Source of the DNA: Chitinophaga pinensis
GTDB lineage: Bacteria > Bacteroidota > Bacteroidia > NS11-12g > UBA9320
Direction: 5' to 3'
Assembly: GCA_945890595.1 (NCBI GenBank)
Contig: CAMDCQ010000091.1
Span: forward strand, 1-8,742
Length of the DNA: 8,742 nt
Shown here: positions 6,346-8,742 of the stretch, piece after piece
Layout of the letters: every line of letters starts with the position of its first letter
Numbering within the stretch: position 1 is the first letter of the stretch
The notes under the pieces: model-generated
The model's database searches: none
Told to the model about the DNA's origin: nothing
The model's input: the letters and a program-made list of their open reading frames with translations, nothing else
Made by a program: the position numbers and the translations under genes

Positions 6346-7161
6346 ATGACCGAATTACAAAACACCATACTTCAAGCATGGGAAAATCGAGATTTACTGC
6401 AAGACGTTAACGTCCAAAATAGCATTCGCGAAGTTATTGAGCTAGTAGATAAAGGACAGTTAAGATGTGCTGAGCCAACTGCGGATGGCTGGAAGGTAAA
6501 CGATTGGGTGAAGAAAGCCGTTATCCTCTACTTCCCAATTCAAAAAATGCAAACCATAGAGGTAGGTCCATTTGAGTTTTATGATAAAATGGCGCTTAAA
6601 AAAGAGTACGAGGCGCAAGGGGTACGCGTCGTTCCTCACGCCATTGCACGTTATGGCGCCTTTCTGGCAAAAGGAGTTATTTTGATGCCTAGTTATGTGA
6701 ATATAGGTGCATATGTAGACAGTGGGACCATGGTAGATACATGGGCAACGGTGGGTAGTTGTGCTCAAATCGGCAAAAATGTACACCTCAGCGGAGGCGT
6801 AGGTATAGGCGGCGTTTTAGAACCTGTACAGGCGGCTCCTGTCATTATTGAAGACGATTGTTTTATAGGAAGCAGATGTATTATAGTAGAAGGTGTACAT
6901 GTGGAAACCCAAGCTGTAATTGGCGCAGGAGTTACCTTAACCATGAGCACTAAAATTATTGACGTAACAGGCCCAGAGCCCATAGAATACAAAGGCAGAG
7001 TTCCTGCACGTTCTGTAGTTATCCCAGGTAGTATACAAAAAGATTTTGCAGCGGGAAGTTATGGCGTAAATTGTGCCCTAATCATTGGCACACGAAAAGA
7101 ATCTACCGACAAGAAAACTTCATTAAATGATGTGCTTCGCGATTTTCAAGTGCCTGTGTAA
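6346..7161 (+). CDS. dapD: 2,3,4,5-tetrahydropyridine-2,6-dicarboxylate N-succinyltransferase
   Basis: DapD transfers succinyl from succinyl-CoA to tetrahydrodipicolinate in the succinylase branch of the diaminopimelate pathway, which feeds lysine and peptidoglycan synthesis. The 271-residue length matches the classical family. An N-terminal helical domain (1-100) contains GWKVNDWVKKAVIL (48-61). A left-handed beta-helix of hexapeptide repeats follows, with the family hallmarks SGTMVDTWATVGSCAQIG (126-143), HLSGGVGIGGVLEP (147-160), the loop APVIIEDDCFIGSRC (164-178) and a C-terminal VIPGS (225-229) and KDFAAGSYGVNCALIIG (232-248). Active enzymes are cytoplasmic trimers. I see no missing key residue. 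The gene has its own promoter box and is followed without a gap by a glycosyltransferase gene, so the pair is probably cotranscribed. Confidence 0.95.
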   Translation: MTELQNTILQAWENRDLLQDVNVQNSIREVIELVDKGQLRCAEPTADGWKVNDWVKKAVILYFPIQKMQTIEVGPFEFYDKMALKKEYEAQGVRVVPHAIARYGAFLAKGVILMPSYVNIGAYVDSGTMVDTWATVGSCAQIGKNVHLSGGVGIGGVLEPVQAAPVIIEDDCFIGSRCIIVEGVHVETQAVIGAGVTLTMSTKIIDVTGPEPIEYKGRVPARSVVIPGSIQKDFAAGSYGVNCALIIGTRKESTDKKTSLNDVLRDFQVPV

Positions 7162-8208
7162 ATGAAAATAGGTTTTGATGCTAAACGATATTTTAATAAC
7201 AGTACAGGCTTAGGTAACTATGCTCGCTGGCTTATTAATTCGTTACCACAAGACCAATTTGAATTCATACTTTATCAGCCAAAACCAACGGATGAGATAA
7301 GCCCTGCTACTATCTCTTATCCCAAAGGTTGGCACAAATGGGTTCCATCTCTTTGGCGGAGTTCATTTATATGTGCTCAATTAAAACACGAGCAAGTTGA
7401 CATATATCATGGCCTAAGTAATGAATTACCCTTTGGTATACACAAGCTTAACCTAAAAACGGTGGTCACTATACACGACCTTATAAACCTTCGTTATCCT
7501 CATAATTACCGAATACTGGATCGATTTTTTTATAAAAAAAAGCTAAACTATGCGCAAAAGTATGCCACCCAAATAGTTGTACCTAGCGAGCAAACCAAAA
7601 AGGATTTAGAGTACTATTTTCATACAGATCCAAGCAAAATAGAAGTAATACCGTTGAGTCTTCCTGAGCCTATAATGGGCATGACTTCGAAATCGTTATC
7701 TAATTACATCCTATGTGTAAGCGGATTCAGTAAACGAAAGAATTTGGAAATGCTTCTTGATGCTTATAAACAAGTACCTGGCAATACGAGGCTTCTTTTA
7801 GTAGGTAAAGATGGTGATACATCTAAGCTTATTCAAAGAAAAGCAAGAGAAGATGATAGAATCGAGCTTAAGCAAAACGTTACCGCCGAAGAGTTATCTC
7901 AGCTGTATGCGAATGCCCTTTTTAGTATTTATCCGTCTCTTTTTGAAGGCTTTGGATTGCCTATTTTAGAAGCTTTTCAGCATGGTAAAACAGTCGCAAC
8001 ATCCAACATAAGTAGTATGCCAGAAGTAGGAGGCAATGCTGCAACCTACTTCGATCCGCATAACAAACAGAGTATTCAAAAAGCTATAGAATTTCTATTG
8101 GTCGAAAGGAATAGAAAACAAAACGAATTAGAGATCCCAAAACAACTTGCGCTTTTTAATTCTAACGATTTGATTAACAAGTACATTACGCTATACAATA
8201 GACTTTAA
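7162..8208 (+). CDS. GT4 family glycosyltransferase (GT-B fold)
   Basis: This 348-residue cytoplasmic or membrane-associated transferase moves a sugar from a nucleotide-sugar donor with retention. The N-terminal domain opens with IGFDAKRYFNNSTGLGNYAR (3-22), whose glycine-rich loop is typical of GT4. It continues with VDIYHGLSNELP (79-90), TVVTIHDL (100-107) and IVVPSEQTKKDL (138-149). The C-terminal donor domain has NYILCVSGFSKRKNLEMLLDA (181-201), LLLVGKDGD (211-219) and the EX7E motif EGFGLPILE at 262-270, followed by VATSNISSMPEVGGNAATYFDP (278-299). Donor and acceptor are unknown; lipopolysaccharide or exopolysaccharide synthesis is plausible by family only. The start ATG abuts the dapD stop codon with no gap, suggesting translational coupling. 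A strong terminator lies about 140 nt after the stop. Confidence 0.9.
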   Translation: MKIGFDAKRYFNNSTGLGNYARWLINSLPQDQFEFILYQPKPTDEISPATISYPKGWHKWVPSLWRSSFICAQLKHEQVDIYHGLSNELPFGIHKLNLKTVVTIHDLINLRYPHNYRILDRFFYKKKLNYAQKYATQIVVPSEQTKKDLEYYFHTDPSKIEVIPLSLPEPIMGMTSKSLSNYILCVSGFSKRKNLEMLLDAYKQVPGNTRLLLVGKDGDTSKLIQRKAREDDRIELKQNVTAEELSQLYANALFSIYPSLFEGFGLPILEAFQHGKTVATSNISSMPEVGGNAATYFDPHNKQSIQKAIEFLLVERNRKQNELEIPKQLALFNSNDLINKYITLYNRL

Positions 8209-8276
8209 GAGCAGCAAAGTAGTTAGACGTAATCCGAAATGACCACTTCGTGACACATTTAAAGAAAATATGTCCT

Positions 8277-8284
8277 TAGATTTG
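8277..8284 (+). promoter_or_regulatory. Exact -7 box with no gene directly behind it
   Basis: TAGATTTG matches TAnnTTTG exactly. The next protein start downstream is at 8534, beyond a strong terminator, so a transcript from here would be non-coding and about 85-90 nt long. No strong -33 element is visible; a TTTA at 8258-8261 is too close for the usual spacing. Confidence 0.35.
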
Positions 8285-8287
8285 TAT

Positions 8288-8376
8288 GGTAATGTTGTTT
8301 AAAAGAGTTTATTAAACATTCACATTATTTTAGTTTTAGTTTTTGGTTTCAAAAAGGGGGATTTACCCCCTTTTTG
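8288..8376 (+). ncRNA. Candidate small RNA between promoter-like box and terminator
   Basis: The interval is bounded upstream by an exact TAnnTTTG box and downstream by an 11-bp terminator hairpin. Within it, TGTTTAA (8296-8302) can pair with TTAAACA (8312-8318) around a 9-nt loop. This is followed by a T-rich unstructured stretch with repeated TTTTAGT before the terminator. I do not recognise a known RNA family. The alternative is that this is only the 3' untranslated end of the dapD-glycosyltransferase transcript. Confidence 0.22.
8350..8376. terminator. Strong bidirectional rho-independent terminator
   Basis: CAAAAAGGGGG (8350-8360) and CCCCCTTTTTG (8366-8376) form a perfect 11-bp hairpin with the 5-nt loop ATTTA. 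The stem itself supplies an A-tract on one side and a T-tract on the other, so it can work on both strands. On the plus strand it ends the dapD-glycosyltransferase transcript and separates it from the cytochrome c gene. Confidence 0.88.
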
Positions 8377-8410
8377 TGTTTCATAACCCTTTCATTTTCA
8401 ATCCTATTTA

Positions 8411-8451
8411 TACCAATTCTAAAAATATTTTACAATGTGGAATAATTGGTA
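8411..8451. repeat. Inverted repeat TACCAATT / AATTGGTA
   Basis: TACCAATT (8411-8418) and AATTGGTA (8444-8451) are perfect 8-bp inverted arms separated by 25 nt of AT-rich sequence. It lies about 80 nt before the cytochrome c start. It could be a regulator site, a weak hairpin in an mRNA leader or part of a dispersed palindromic element. One copy in this window cannot decide between these. Confidence 0.4.
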
Positions 8452-8482
8452 AAACTCTGTTATATTTAAATAAAATTCAAGG

Positions 8483-8490
8483 TATTTTCG
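8483..8490 (+). promoter_or_regulatory. Possible promoter box for the cytochrome c gene
   Basis: TATTTTCG differs from TAnnTTTG at one position and lies 43 nt before the cytochrome ATG, a distance like those of the leucine dehydrogenase and DUF1573 boxes. No clear -33 element is visible. A promoter is expected somewhere between the terminator and 8534, but this is only the best match I see. Confidence 0.25.
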
Positions 8491-8533
8491 CAGCGCTAAA
8501 ATTTTATTCAATTAATACCATCATAACGTATAA

Positions 8534-8742
8534 ATGATATCTAAAACCAACAACCAATTAAAGGGATTATTCCTATTTCTAGGGCTCTTTATTATCCAGT
8601 ATTCATTCGCATTCGAGAACAATCTCAAGCGTCCAATTAATGGACAAGATGGTTCTGTGGAGCGAATTGAAGAGGGAAGTAAGCTATTTAACGCCAATTG
8701 TGCTTCGTGCCATGCGTTGAACAACAAAGTAGTTGGTCCTGC
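8534..8742 (+). CDS. Secreted or anchored mono-haem c-type cytochrome, 5' part only
   Basis: Sixty-nine codons are visible before the right edge. The product has a basic N-terminus, a hydrophobic signal or anchor segment (about 10-27, ending near SFAF), a short polar linker and the haem-binding motif CASCH at 56-60. The flanking pattern SKLFNANCASCHALNNKVVGP is typical of class I cytochrome c domains, in which a later methionine, outside the window, would be the distal ligand. It would act in the periplasm in electron transfer. In Flavobacteriia a similar N-terminus opens the multihaem ActA subunit of alternative complex III, so this may be the first gene of that operon, but that needs the sequence to the right. 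The start is the ATG that gives a proper signal segment; the gene lies downstream of a terminator and should have its own promoter. Confidence 0.82.
   Translation, partial: MISKTNNQLKGLFLFLGLFIIQYSFAFENNLKRPINGQDGSVERIEEGSKLFNANCASCHALNNKVVGP

Larger units (their letters stand above)
8209..8533. other. 325-nt intergenic region between the glycosyltransferase and cytochrome c genes
   Basis: I find no convincing gene here. A plus-strand reading frame at 8343-8537 begins before and runs through the terminator and has a low-complexity product, so I do not accept it. The region contains a promoter-like box (8277-8284), a small inverted repeat (8296-8318), a bidirectional terminator (8350-8376) and a second inverted repeat (8411-8451). 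The rest is AT-rich leader DNA before the cytochrome gene. Confidence 0.7.

Noticed and set aside
6460..6992. Two overlapping minus-strand open frames opposite dapD
   Set aside because: Both are antisense to a textbook dapD and have Cys- and Pro-rich products of no known type.
8343..8537. Plus-strand open frame of 64 codons in the intergenic region
   Set aside because: It contains the whole terminator hairpin, runs into the cytochrome start in another frame, and encodes a low-complexity Phe-, Ile- and Asn-rich product.
8521..8727. Minus-strand open frame at the right edge
   Set aside because: It is antisense to the cytochrome c gene, whose signal segment and CASCH motif are clear.
1..8742. 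Mobile element, defence island, CRISPR array or tRNA-linked integration
   Set aside because: I found no transposase or integrase motif, no terminal inverted repeats with target duplications, no regularly spaced repeats and no tRNA. All recognised genes are typical core functions with similar base composition by eye.

Overview
The window reads as a chromosomal housekeeping segment of a Bacteroidota bacterium, most likely Flavobacteriia or a close relative. Supporting signs are AT-rich DNA, start codons without Shine-Dalgarno sequences, several exact copies of the Bacteroidota -7 promoter box TAnnTTTG, a long Bacteroidota-type NusB, leucine dehydrogenase, a DUF1573 lipoprotein next to yajC, and a c-type cytochrome of the kind that opens alternative complex III operons. 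I see no tRNA, rRNA, CRISPR array, transposase, integrase or phage gene.

Layout: positions 1-709 (minus strand) hold the N-terminal membrane half of an MsbA-like ABC exporter, cut by the left edge. An 81-bp intergenic region with two face-to-face promoter boxes separates it from leucine dehydrogenase (791-1891). A GT-C-like polytopic membrane protein follows almost without a gap from a TTG start (1893-3341). Then come nusB (3404-4342) and, behind its own promoter box, a tight cluster: DUF1573 lipoprotein, yajC, coaE and a PyrR-like phosphoribosyltransferase (4401-6264, gaps of 4-5 nt). Another promoter box, inside an inverted repeat, precedes dapD (6346-7161), whose stop codon directly abuts a GT4 glycosyltransferase (7162-8208). 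The 325-nt intergenic region after it has a promoter-like box, a strong bidirectional terminator and an inverted repeat, compatible with a small RNA. The window ends in the first 69 codons of a secreted mono-haem cytochrome c (8534 onward).

The genes cover amino-acid metabolism (leucine dehydrogenase; DapD in lysine and peptidoglycan precursor synthesis), transcription (NusB), protein export (YajC), coenzyme A synthesis (CoaE), and envelope glycan or lipid work (ABC exporter, GT-C-like protein, GT4 enzyme). The window looks like ordinary core genome. I found no convincing new multi-gene system. The items most worth checking are regulatory: the overlapping opposed promoters at 741-759, the inverted repeat at the dapD promoter, and the possible small RNA at about 8288-8376.
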